Both the position numbers and the translations under genes were made by a program. A stretch of DNA of 6,469 nt from Chloroflexota bacterium. Lineage in GTDB: Bacteria > Chloroflexota > Dehalococcoidia > DSTF01 > JACRBR01. Shown here piece after piece: positions 1 to 5,982 of the stretch (positions are counted from its first letter, which is position 1; every line of letters begins with the position of its first letter). The stretch is from NCBI GenBank assembly GCA_016213125.1, contig JACRBR010000272.1, positions 1 to 6,469 of the forward strand, read 5' to 3'. Under the pieces are notes generated by a model. That model was not told the origin of the DNA, made no database searches, and worked only from the letters and a program-made list of their open reading frames with translations.

Positions 1-2378
1 GGTCCCATCGAGAGCACGACGGCATTGTCGTCGGCCGCCGCCTGCAGCTCGAAGTCAAACCGCACGCAGAACCGCTTGCGAAGCGCCAGCCCGAACGCGC
101 GATTCACGCGCGCCCCGAACGGCGCGTGCACCACCAGCTGCATCCCACCCGCATCGTCGAAGAACCGCTCGTACACCAGATCCGTGTCAGAAGGCACCAC
201 CCCCAGCGCACCCACCTCCGCCCCGATGTACCGCGCCACCTGCTCCGCCCCGCTCTCATCCAGCGTGCACTCCGTCGTTAGCCACTCCGCCGTGCTCCCC
301 CTCTCCACGTCGTGGAGAGGGGGCTGGGGGGTGAGGTGTGGTGATAGCTCAGTCTTCGTTTCCGCGGCATCCTGTGCCTCCAGCCTTGCCGCGATCTCCC
401 GCCGCAACGACGAAACTTCACCGGACAGCTCCCAAGTACGACCAGGCGCCTCCCCCAGCCAGAACGGCACGCTGGGCGGCCGCCCCTGCGCGTCCTCGAC
501 TCGCAGCACCCCGCGACCCGACTCCACGCGCCGTATCTTCCACGAGTGCGACCCCAGCAAGAACACGTCCCCCGCCATCGACTCGATCGCCCAGTCCTCG
601 TTCACCGTGCCGATGAACGTCTCGTCCGGGTCCAGCACCACGCGGTAATCCGCCAGCTCCGGGATCGCCCCGCCCGCCGTCAGCGCCATCAGCCGAGCCG
701 ATCGCCGGCCCTTTAACGTGCGATTGATCCGGTCCCGGTGCAGCAGCGCGCGGCCCCGCCCGACGCGCGGCGCCACGCCCTCGCTCAGCATCTCGACGAT
801 CTCGTCGTAGTCTCGCCGTTCCAGCTCCGCGTACGGCGTCGCCTGCCGCACCATTTCGAACAGCGCGTCTTCGTCCCACTCCCGGCACGCGCACTCCGCT
901 ACGATCTGCTGCGCCAGTATGTCCAGCGGCGCCACAGGCGGCTCCACCGTGTCCAGCACGCCGCGCCGCACCGCGCGAATCACTGCCGCGCACTCCACCA
1001 GCTCGTCTCGCGTCGTCGCGAACAGCCGCCCCTTCGATGTGCGCCCCAGCGCGTGCCCCGATCGCCCGATCCGCTGCAGGAACGTCGTGATCGCGCGGGG
1101 CGATCCGATCTGGCACACCAGGTCCACCGTCCCCACATCGATGCCCAGCTCCAGCGACGCCGTCGCCACCACGGCGCGCATCTCGCCGTCCTTAAGGCGC
1201 TGCTCCATCTGCAGCCGCCGCTCCTTCGAGAGGCTCCCGTGGTGCGCCGCGACGTGCTCCTCGCCCAGCCGCTGTTGAAGGTTGTGCGCCACCCGCTCGG
1301 CCAGCCGCCGCGTGTTCACGAACACCAGCGTCGTCCGGTGTTCCGCGATCAACGCCGCGATCCGGTCGTAGATGTCCCGCCACTGCTCCGCGCTCGCGAC
1401 CGCCTGCAGCTCCTCCGGTGGCACCTCAACGGCAAGATCCAAATCCCGCCGGTGCCCCACGTCCACGATCGTGCATTCAACAGGGATCCCCCTCTCCACG
1501 CCGTGGAGAGGGGGCTGGGGGGTGAGGTGTTCTGACAGCGCCGAAGCTCCATCTGTGTCTCGCGCCCCGCCTCCCGCGTCTTGCTTCTCGCTTCCGACGA
1601 GATACCGAGCTGCCAGCTCGATCGGATGCACCGTCGCCGAGAGCCCCACCCGGACTGGCCGTGCCGACCCGTGCTCGGCGCACAGCGCGTCCAGCCGCGC
1701 CAGCGTCAGCATCAGGTGGCTGCCCCGCTTGTCCCGCATCAGCGCGTGCAGCTCGTCGACGATCACCGTCCGCACGCCGCCCAGCAGACGCCGGCTCCGC
1801 TCCGCCGTCAGCATCAGGTACAGCGACTCAGGCGTCGTGATCAGGACGTGCGGCACGTCGCGCAGGATCGCCGCCCGCTGCGACTGCGTCGTGTCACCCG
1901 TCCGCAGCGCCGTCCTGATCTCCGGCGGCTCGATCCCCATCTCTCGCGCCATCTCCCGGATCTCCGAGAGCGGCGCCTCCAGGTTCCGCTGGATGTCGCT
2001 CGAAAGCGCCTTCAGCGGCGACACATACACAATCTCAATCCCCCGCGATGCGAATGGAGCGCGGGCGCCCTCGCCCGCGGGCGTCGCTCTCGAAGACTGA
2101 CCGCGGTGTGAGCTCCTCGAAGATGAGTTACTCGACGTGGCACAGCCGCCCCCGGCTGTGCTCTCGTCGGCCGGGCCGGATGCGCCTTCTTGGAACAGCG
2201 CATCGATCGTCGAAAGAAACGCTGCCAGCGTCTTACCCGAGCCGGTCGGTGCGGCGACCAGCGTGTCCCGCCCCTGCGCGATCGCGTCCCACCCCGCACG
2301 CTGCGCGTCAGTAGGCTTCTCGAACTTCCGCTCGAACCACGCCCGCACCGCTGGATGAAAGCTCTCGAATGCTGACAT
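1..2378 (-). CDS. lhr: Lhr-family DEAD/DEAH-box ATP-dependent helicase, N-terminal 792 residues (3' end outside window)
   Basis: A superfamily 2 helicase of the Lhr type: an ATP-driven 3'-5' translocase that unwinds DNA or RNA:DNA duplexes, with repair or RNA-related roles in studied relatives. I translated the frame by hand and found no stop from the ATG at 2376-2378 to the left edge; an in-frame TAA two codons upstream fixes this as the first possible start. Motifs: Walker A APTGSGKT at residues 43-50, Ia SPLKAL 120-125, II DELH 208-211, III SAT 247-249, IV around LVFVNTRR 351-358, V ATASLELGID 405-414, VI QRIGRSGH 435-442. After these come the Lhr winged-helix and core segments, including NEDWAIES 593-600 and RFFDDAGGMQL 738-748. 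Core Lhr proteins run to about 850-900 residues and long ones to about 1500, so a C-terminal part is missing here. Three in-frame extra segments (about residues 67-113, 284-297, 681-694) are absent from the family pattern as I remember it. It is divergent from the hydrolase gene. Confidence 0.9.
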   Translation of the reverse strand, partial: MSAFESFHPAVRAWFERKFEKPTDAQRAGWDAIAQGRDTLVAAPTGSGKTLAAFLSTIDALFQEGASGPADESTAGGGCATSSNSSSRSSHRGQSSRATPAGEGARAPFASRGIEIVYVSPLKALSSDIQRNLEAPLSEIREMAREMGIEPPEIRTALRTGDTTQSQRAAILRDVPHVLITTPESLYLMLTAERSRRLLGGVRTVIVDELHALMRDKRGSHLMLTLARLDALCAEHGSARPVRVGLSATVHPIELAARYLVGSEKQDAGGGARDTDGASALSEHLTPQPPLHGVERGIPVECTIVDVGHRRDLDLAVEVPPEELQAVASAEQWRDIYDRIAALIAEHRTTLVFVNTRRLAERVAHNLQQRLGEEHVAAHHGSLSKERRLQMEQRLKDGEMRAVVATASLELGIDVGTVDLVCQIGSPRAITTFLQRIGRSGHALGRTSKGRLFATTRDELVECAAVIRAVRRGVLDTVEPPVAPLDILAQQIVAECACREWDEDALFEMVRQATPYAELERRDYDEIVEMLSEGVAPRVGRGRALLHRDRINRTLKGRRSARLMALTAGGAIPELADYRVVLDPDETFIGTVNEDWAIESMAGDVFLLGSHSWKIRRVESGRGVLRVEDAQGRPPSVPFWLGEAPGRTWELSGEVSSLRREIAARLEAQDAAETKTELSPHLTPQPPLHDVERGSTAEWLTTECTLDESGAEQVARYIGAEVGALGVVPSDTDLVYERFFDDAGGMQLVVHAPFGARVNRAFGLALRKRFCVRFDFELQAAADDNAVVLSMG
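297..339. repeat. 43-bp palindromic dispersed repeat, copy 1, inside the helicase gene
   Basis: A perfect 13-bp inverted repeat (297-309 ccccctctccacg, 311-323 cgtggagaggggg) around one central base (t310), followed by a 16-base tail ctggggggtgaggtgt. The second copy at 1488-1530 differs only at the central base. Read in the helicase frame on the minus strand it gives HLTPQPPLHDVERG, residues 681-694. This is the style of small mobile palindromic repeat known to insert in frame into genes of several high-GC bacteria. Similarity continues weakly past 339 (tgatagc here, tgacagc in copy 2), so the real unit may reach about 348. No flanking target duplication is evident. Confidence 0.85.
1488..1530. 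repeat. 43-bp palindromic dispersed repeat, copy 2, inside the helicase gene
   Basis: Same orientation and same reading phase as the copy at 297-339: 13-bp perfect arms at 1488-1500 and 1502-1514, centre c1501, tail to 1530. In the helicase frame it encodes HLTPQPPLHGVERG, residues 284-297. It lies between motif III (SAT) and the conserved CTIVDVGHRRDLDL stretch, in a linker next to a Gly/Ala-rich segment, probably a surface loop between the two RecA-like domains. Family assignment of the repeat is inferred from recognition of its translated form. Confidence 0.85.
2060..2079. repeat. GC-rich hairpin, possible REP-like element
   Basis: Perfect 8-bp inverted repeat cgcgggcg (2060-2067) and cgcccgcg (2072-2079) with a 4-base loop ccct, inside the extra segment of the helicase gene. 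In the helicase frame it contributes GEGARAP. Sequences of this form (alternating GC-rich arms read as ARAP or GALARG in other frames) occur as dispersed repeats in some bacterial genomes. Only one copy is in this window, so its repetitive nature is inferred. Confidence 0.4.
2140..2161. repeat. 8-bp-stem hairpin, possible REP-like element
   Basis: Perfect inverted repeat gcacagcc (2140-2147) and ggctgtgc (2154-2161) with a 6-base loop gccccc. It lies 60 bases from the hairpin at 2060-2079 within the same helicase insert and encodes part of STAGGGCAT. Single copy here; being a dispersed repeat is an inference. Confidence 0.4.
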
Positions 2379-2409
2379 CTCTTATCCCGGAATGACCTGG
2401 AGGAACTCA

Positions 2410-2415
2410 ATTGTA
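2410..2415 (-). promoter_or_regulatory. Candidate -10 box of the helicase promoter
   Basis: On the minus strand the sequence reads TACAAT, five of six matches to TATAAT, in otherwise GC-rich DNA and about 30 bases upstream of the helicase ATG. No convincing -35 hexamer lies 16-18 bases further upstream, so the promoter call rests on this box and its position alone. The predicted leader would be roughly 25 bases. Only a weak purine run (GGGA) precedes the start codon. Confidence 0.35.
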
Positions 2416-2435
2416 GCCCGCCGCCGATCCCCGGT

Positions 2436-2454
2436 GCTGACACCGCCTGTCAGC
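2436..2454. promoter_or_regulatory. Inverted repeat in the divergent intergenic region, possible operator
   Basis: GCTGACA (2436-2442) and TGTCAGC (2448-2454) form a perfect 7-bp dyad separated by 5 bases. It sits between the divergent helicase and hydrolase genes, just upstream of the helicase -10 candidate on the minus strand. That position and the 7-5-7 geometry fit a binding site for a dimeric regulator able to act on both genes; it could equally be a short RNA hairpin. No regulator gene is visible nearby. No clear plus-strand promoter for the hydrolase was found. Confidence 0.35.
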
Positions 2455-2503
2455 AGTGATCCCCCGCCTACCGCCACCGCCGACGGATTGGCACACTCAC
2501 CCC

Positions 2504-3421
2504 ATGCACACCAGCGAGGCCCACTTCCCCTCCACCGACGGCACCGTGCTCTTCGAGCGCGCCTGGCACCCCGATGGCCAGCCGAAGGCCGCCGTCCTCA
2601 TCATCCACGGCTACGCCGAACACTCCGGCCGCTACGACTGGACGGCACGGCGGCTCGTCGCTCGCGGCTACGCCGTCTTCGGCTTCGACCTGCGCGGCCA
2701 CGGCAAGTCCGATGGCGACCGCGTCTTCATCCGCTCGATGAACGAGTACCTCGACGACGTCGACGCCGCACTCGCCCGCGTCCTTGAGCGAGACGCGGAT
2801 CTGCCCGTCTTCCTTCTCGGCCACAGCATGGGCGGAAGCGTGCTGGCGCTGTACGCCTGTGCCCGCATCGGCGGCCGCATCGGCGGCCCCATCCCTCGCG
2901 GCGAACATCACGCAAGGATCGAGGGCCTCATCTTCTCGGGTGCCGTCCTCCCCGCGAGGGGCACGACCACCGGCGTCCTGCCGAGGCTCATGATGCTCCT
3001 CGGCCGGTTCTTCCCGAACCTCCGTCTGCGCTCTCTCGCCGCCGCGACCGTATCGCGCGACCCCGCCGTCGTCGCTGACTACGATAGCGACCCGCTCAAC
3101 TACCGCGGCAAGATGCCCCTGGGCCTGATCGCGTCGATGATCCGCGGCGGGCGCTTCATCGAGAGCCACATGAGCGAGATCGAGCTGCCGCTCCTGATCC
3201 TGCACGGGTCCGCCGACCAGCTCGTTGCCGTCGACGGCAGCCAGCTGCTGTACGAAGCAGCCGCTTCCCGCGACAAGACGCTCAAGATCTACGAAGGCCT
3301 CTTCCATGAGATTCTCAACGAGCCGGAAAAGGACCTCGTGATCGCAGACATCGTTCGCTGGCTCGACCGTCACGTCGCCGCTGACACATCGGGAGCTGCC
3401 GCATCCGCCGCCTCGATGTAG
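2504..3421 (+). CDS. Alpha/beta hydrolase, monoacylglycerol lipase-like (Hydrolase_4 / S33 type)
   Basis: A 305-residue serine hydrolase, probably cytoplasmic, cleaving an ester (monoglyceride lipase or lysophospholipase-like). Visible signatures: oxyanion-hole HGYAEHSGRY from His35, GFDLRGHGKSDG at 60-71, nucleophile elbow GHSMGG with Ser108, HGSADQLV with Asp238, and His268 in the C-terminal EGLFHEIL motif, giving a full Ser-Asp-His triad in the usual order. Length is normal for the family. There is no signal peptide or lipobox. I chose ATG 2504 because it places the N-terminus a few residues before the first strand; an in-frame GTG at 2456 would add 16 Pro-rich residues, overlaps no Shine-Dalgarno sequence and abuts the dyad. 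Oddities are a loop enlarged by a 12-bp tandem duplication (RIGGRIGG, residues 121-128) and an Ala/Ser-rich tail. Substrate cannot be told from sequence. Confidence 0.9.
   Translation: MHTSEAHFPSTDGTVLFERAWHPDGQPKAAVLIIHGYAEHSGRYDWTARRLVARGYAVFGFDLRGHGKSDGDRVFIRSMNEYLDDVDAALARVLERDADLPVFLLGHSMGGSVLALYACARIGGRIGGPIPRGEHHARIEGLIFSGAVLPARGTTTGVLPRLMMLLGRFFPNLRLRSLAAATVSRDPAVVADYDSDPLNYRGKMPLGLIASMIRGGRFIESHMSEIELPLLILHGSADQLVAVDGSQLLYEAAASRDKTLKIYEGLFHEILNEPEKDLVIADIVRWLDRHVAADTSGAAASAASM
2863..2887 (+). repeat. Perfect 12-bp tandem duplication in the hydrolase gene
   Basis: ccgcatcggcgg occurs at 2863-2874 and immediately again at 2875-2886, with the next base continuing the period. It encodes RIGGRIGG after the nucleophile-elbow helix, where relatives usually have a short turn before the next strand (here LIFSGAVL). 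The duplication keeps the frame. Confidence 0.85.
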
Positions 3422-3435
3422 GGGCACAGCCTGCA

Positions 3436-3454
3436 GCGCCCTCCCGGCGGGCGC
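3436..3454 (+). terminator. Weak hairpin after the hydrolase stop codon
   Basis: gcgccc (3436-3441) pairs with gggcgc (3449-3454) across a 7-base loop, starting 15 bases after the hydrolase TAG. A pyrimidine-rich stretch follows but there is no run of T, so it is at best a poor intrinsic terminator. It could also be a transcript-end stabilising structure or chance in GC-rich DNA. Confidence 0.25.
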
Positions 3455-3560
3455 CCACCTTCCATCCCTCTATCTTCGCCCCGCCCGCGCCCCTTTACAT
3501 ACATGCGTCAATCCGCATCTCGAGGCAGGCAACGCCGCCCGCTCCCCGCCGTTCCTTACG

Positions 3561-3590
3561 TTGACGAGGCCGCCGGACGCGACATATGAT
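3561..3590 (+). promoter_or_regulatory. Sigma-70-type promoter of the glycosyltransferase operon
   Basis: TTGACG (3561-3566) and TATGAT (3585-3590) each match the consensus at five of six positions and are 18 bases apart. The AT-rich -10 stands out in a very GC-rich gap, and the site lies upstream of the three-gene plus-strand operon. Transcription would begin near 3597, leaving a leader of about 90 bases before the GTG at 3686. The rest of the 264-base gap (3422-3685) shows no gene. Confidence 0.6.
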
Positions 3591-3643
3591 GACGGCCCGG
3601 ACACTGGTGGCAGCGTCTCCGTAGCTTCGTTCACCTCGAAACG

Positions 3644-3679
3644 GCTCCCGCCCGCCGCAGTCGAGACGAGCCCGGGAGC
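3644..3679 (+). promoter_or_regulatory. Leader inverted repeat that can cover the Shine-Dalgarno sequence
   Basis: gctcccg (3644-3650) is exactly complementary to cgggagc (3673-3679), 22 bases later. The right arm contains GGGAG (3674-3678), which is 7 bases before the GTG at 3686 and is the best ribosome-binding site in the leader. If the stem forms in RNA it would hide this site. The stem is short, so it may be chance; no ligand-binding fold is recognisable. Confidence 0.3.
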
Positions 3680-3685
3680 ATCGCC

Positions 3686-4951
3686 GTGCTTGCACAGCGG
3701 CCTTCACATTCCCCAGATCCCGCACCGAAGATGGCGCGCTGCCGCAGCGTCTCCGTCATCGGCTCGCTCCCTCCCGTCAAGGGCGTCTCCGCCTACACGA
3801 CCGGCCTGCTCGACGCCCTGGACCGCCGCGGCGATCTGGAGGTGGATTTCGTCGGCTTCCGCAGCATCTATCCTCGCTGGTTCTATCCCGGCGGCGATCC
3901 CGACGAGCCGTCGGGCCGGCCGCCGCTCTTCCTCGGCGTGAAGCTCCGCGCCACCCTGCGGTGGTACAACCCATTCTCCTGGGCCTGGGCAGGTCTCCGC
4001 ATGCGCGGCGAGGTCGTCCACGCGCAGTGGTGGAGCTATGCGCTCGCCCCTGTGTACGCGACGCTGCTCGGGATCGCCCGGCTGCGCGGCAAGCGTGTTG
4101 TCATGACGGCGCACAACGTCCAACCTCACGAGGGTGGCTTTCTGCAGCGCCTCGCGCACCGCGCCGTCTTCCGCTTTGCACATTCGTACGTCGTGCATTC
4201 GGAGGCGAACAAGGCCGCCCTGCTACGCATGCTCCGCTGCGACCCGGCCCGCATCAGCGTGCTGCCACATGGCGTGCTCGAGACGCCGCGCTCGGGCCTC
4301 AGCCGGCGTGAGGCGCGCCTCAAGCTCGGCATCGACGCGAATGCCCGGGTGGCGTTGTGCTTCGGCAACATCCGGCCGTACAAGGGCGTCGATGTCCTCC
4401 TGCGCGCCTTCGCCGAAGTCGCGCGCGAGGATCCCGGCGCCCTGCTCATCATCGCCGGTCAGCCCTGGGGCGACTGGGCGCCCTACCAGCGTCTCATCGA
4501 CGAACTCAACTTGAACGACCGCGTCCTGCTCCGGCTCGAGTACATCGCCGCGAACGAGATCGAACAGTACTTTGTCGCGGCCGATGCGGTTGTCCTGCCC
4601 TATACGCACTTCGATGCCCAGTCCGGCGTGGGCATGCGCGCGCTGCCGTTCGGCCGTCCGCTCATTGTTACCAACACCGGCGGCCTGCCCGACTTGGTGC
4701 TGGACCGGCGTGCCGTCGTGCCGCCGGGCGATGCGGTGGCCCTCGCTGGCGTCCTGCGGCAGGTGCTGGGCGACCAGGCCCTCCGCGACCGCATGGCCGT
4801 GGATTCGCTCGCGCTCGCAGCTTCCATGGGCTGGGACGCCATCGCGGAACGAACCGTGGAGATCTACGCTGCCGCGCGCGCGGGCGTCCCCGCCGCCGCT
4901 TGGACACAGGAACCGGAACCACGCGCGGCGACGGGAGCGCCAGGCTCATGA
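3686..4951 (+). CDS. GT4-type (GT-B fold) glycosyltransferase
   Basis: A retaining-type, GT-B fold sugar transferase of the glycosyltransferase group 1 family, probably cytoplasmic or membrane-associated, moving a sugar from a nucleotide donor to a glycan or lipid-linked acceptor. Visible blocks (421-residue numbering): N-terminal strand and loop VIGSLPPVKGVSAYTTGL at 24-41, TAHNVQPHEGG 141-151, LPHGVLE 193-199, donor-domain opener CFGNIRPYKGVDVLLRAF 225-242 with the usual Lys233, and FDAQSGVGMRALPFGRPL 309-326 followed by TNTGGLPDLV. Canonical GT4 enzymes have an EX7E pair in that last block; here the aligned positions are Asp310 and Arg318, a departure from it. Start: GTG 3686 has GGGAG 7 bases upstream; ATG 3731 gives a more usual N-terminus (406 residues) but has no ribosome site. 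First gene of the operon; its TGA overlaps the next ATG. Donor and acceptor unknown. Confidence 0.88.
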   Translation: MLAQRPSHSPDPAPKMARCRSVSVIGSLPPVKGVSAYTTGLLDALDRRGDLEVDFVGFRSIYPRWFYPGGDPDEPSGRPPLFLGVKLRATLRWYNPFSWAWAGLRMRGEVVHAQWWSYALAPVYATLLGIARLRGKRVVMTAHNVQPHEGGFLQRLAHRAVFRFAHSYVVHSEANKAALLRMLRCDPARISVLPHGVLETPRSGLSRREARLKLGIDANARVALCFGNIRPYKGVDVLLRAFAEVAREDPGALLIIAGQPWGDWAPYQRLIDELNLNDRVLLRLEYIAANEIEQYFVAADAVVLPYTHFDAQSGVGMRALPFGRPLIVTNTGGLPDLVLDRRAVVPPGDAVALAGVLRQVLGDQALRDRMAVDSLALAASMGWDAIAERTVEIYAAARAGVPAAAWTQEPEPRAATGAPGS

Positions 4952-5982
4952 ACCCAACGACCGCCGACGAGATCCGCAGGGCGGCCGCCGCCGAAGGCGA
5001 CACGCGTCCGCGCCTCAACCTCATCGTCACCATCCCCGCCCACAACGAGGAAGAGAACATCGGCGACGTGATCCGTGAGATCCCGCGCGAGATGCCCGGC
5101 GTTGCCTCGGTGCGCGTCCTCGTGCTGGATGACGGCTCGACGGACGCCACCGTCACCACGGCCTGGGCGGCTGGCGCCGACTACGTCATCTCCCACAACC
5201 GGCGGCTTGGTCTGGCCCGCACGTTCAAGGACGCCATCGATGCCGCTCTCTCGCGAGGGGCCGATGTCATCGTGAACACCGACGCTGACAATCACTACGA
5301 CCAGTCCCGCATCCCCGACCTCATCGCGCCCATCGTCGCCGGCCGCGCCGATATCGTCGTCGGCTCGCGCGGCGTCCGCCAGGTGAAGATGAAAGCCTCC
5401 CACCGCTATGGCAATCTCGCCGGCTCCACCATGGTCCGCAAGCTCGTCGGCCTGCCCGACGACATCGACGTCTCCTCCGGCTTCCGCGCCTACGACCGCG
5501 AGGCCGCCATGCGCATGAACGTCATCGCCGGCTACACCTACACCCACGAAACGCTCATCGCCGCGATGGAGCAGGGCATGACCATCGTCGACGTGCCCAT
5601 CCCCGCGCGCGAAGTACAGCGGCCATCGCGTCTTATGGGTGGCGTCTTCGGCCACATCGCTCGTGCGCTGGCCGTCATCATGCGCAGCTACGCCGTCTAC
5701 CAGCCCATCCGCACCTTTTCGGTGCTGGGTATCTTGTTCGTCCTCCTGGGCTCCTATCCGCTTCTGCGCTTCGTGTACTTCTACTGGCAAGGCGATGGCG
5801 AAGGACACATCCAGTCGCTCATCATCGGCGGGGTCATGACCACGGTCGGCGCGCAGGTCTTCGTGCTGAGCCTCGTCGCCTCCGCCCTCTCCTGGACCCG
5901 CCGCATGATCGAGGAGCTGCTCTATCGCGAGCGTCGCCGCGATTACGCCGAGGCCATGCGCGAGGCCGCAAAGGACGAATGA
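4948..5982 (+). CDS. GT2 glycosyltransferase, polyprenyl-phosphate (DPM1-like) type, with two C-terminal membrane segments
   Basis: A 344-residue family 2, GT-A fold transferase likely to act at the inner face of the membrane, such as transfer of a sugar to polyprenyl phosphate. Sequence shows LIVTIPAHNEEENIGDVI from residue 25, nucleotide-binding LDDGSTD 60-66, metal-site TDAD at 111-114, VGSRGVR 138-144, and SSGFRAYDREAA 176-187, all typical of the dolichol-phosphate-mannose-synthase-like branch. Hydrophobic segments at about 256-278 and 288-315 are probable transmembrane helices, and a charged tail follows. ATG 4948 overlaps the upstream TGA in ATGA, with GGGAG at 4933-4937; the frame is open further upstream, but that part lies inside the GT4 gene and reads as Arg/Pro-rich out-of-frame sequence. 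The next gene also starts with ATGA overlap, so translation of the three genes is probably coupled. Donor sugar is not determinable. Confidence 0.9.
   Translation: MNPTTADEIRRAAAAEGDTRPRLNLIVTIPAHNEEENIGDVIREIPREMPGVASVRVLVLDDGSTDATVTTAWAAGADYVISHNRRLGLARTFKDAIDAALSRGADVIVNTDADNHYDQSRIPDLIAPIVAGRADIVVGSRGVRQVKMKASHRYGNLAGSTMVRKLVGLPDDIDVSSGFRAYDREAAMRMNVIAGYTYTHETLIAAMEQGMTIVDVPIPAREVQRPSRLMGGVFGHIARALAVIMRSYAVYQPIRTFSVLGILFVLLGSYPLLRFVYFYWQGDGEGHIQSLIIGGVMTTVGAQVFVLSLVASALSWTRRMIEELLYRERRRDYAEAMREAAKDE

Larger units (their letters stand above)
2040..2180 (-). other. In-frame extra segment of about 45 residues in the helicase N-terminal domain
   Basis: Between the helix after Walker A (LSTIDALFQEG, ending at residue 65) and motif Ia (VYVSPLKAL, residues 117-125), Lhr proteins normally have about a dozen residues. 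Here there are about 50, rich in Ser, Gly, Ala and Arg (for example STAGGGCATSSNSSSRSS, residues 73-90). The DNA contains two GC-rich hairpins, at 2060-2079 and 2140-2161. The reading frame is kept on both sides, so this looks like inserted repeat DNA tolerated in a loop, not a broken gene. The expected loop length is from memory of the family. Confidence 0.6.

Noticed and set aside
25..648. Plus-strand open frames across the helicase region (also at 738-1535, 1372-2100 and 1581-2111)
   Set aside because: All lie opposite an uninterrupted 792-codon helicase frame with every helicase motif; they are Ser/Arg/Pro/Ala-rich shadows.
297..1530. CRISPR array or transposon end interpretation of the 43-bp repeats
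   Set aside because: There are only two copies more than a kilobase apart with coding sequence between them, no regular spacers and no transposase.
1..2378. Helicase as a pseudogene broken by insertions
   Set aside because: The reading frame is open through all inserts and residues on both sides match the family order, so the gene appears intact as far as visible.
2456..2503. GTG at 2456 as the hydrolase start
   Set aside because: No ribosome site precedes it, the added residues are Pro-rich and unlike the family, and it abuts the inverted repeat; ATG 2504 fits better.
2468..3427. Long minus-strand open frame of 319 codons opposite the hydrolase
   Set aside because: It is an antisense shadow of a clear hydrolase with a full catalytic triad; its translation is Val/Ala/Asp/Gly-rich with no recognisable motif.
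3495..3725. Small minus-strand open frame in the gap before the operon
   Set aside because: It runs across the promoter into the start of the GT4 gene, is Arg/Ala-rich and resembles no known protein.
4357..4947. Upstream extension of the GT2 frame giving a 541-residue protein
   Set aside because: The extension is out of frame within the GT4 gene and reads as Arg/Pro/Ala-rich sequence; the ATGA start at 4948 fits the GT2 family N-terminus.
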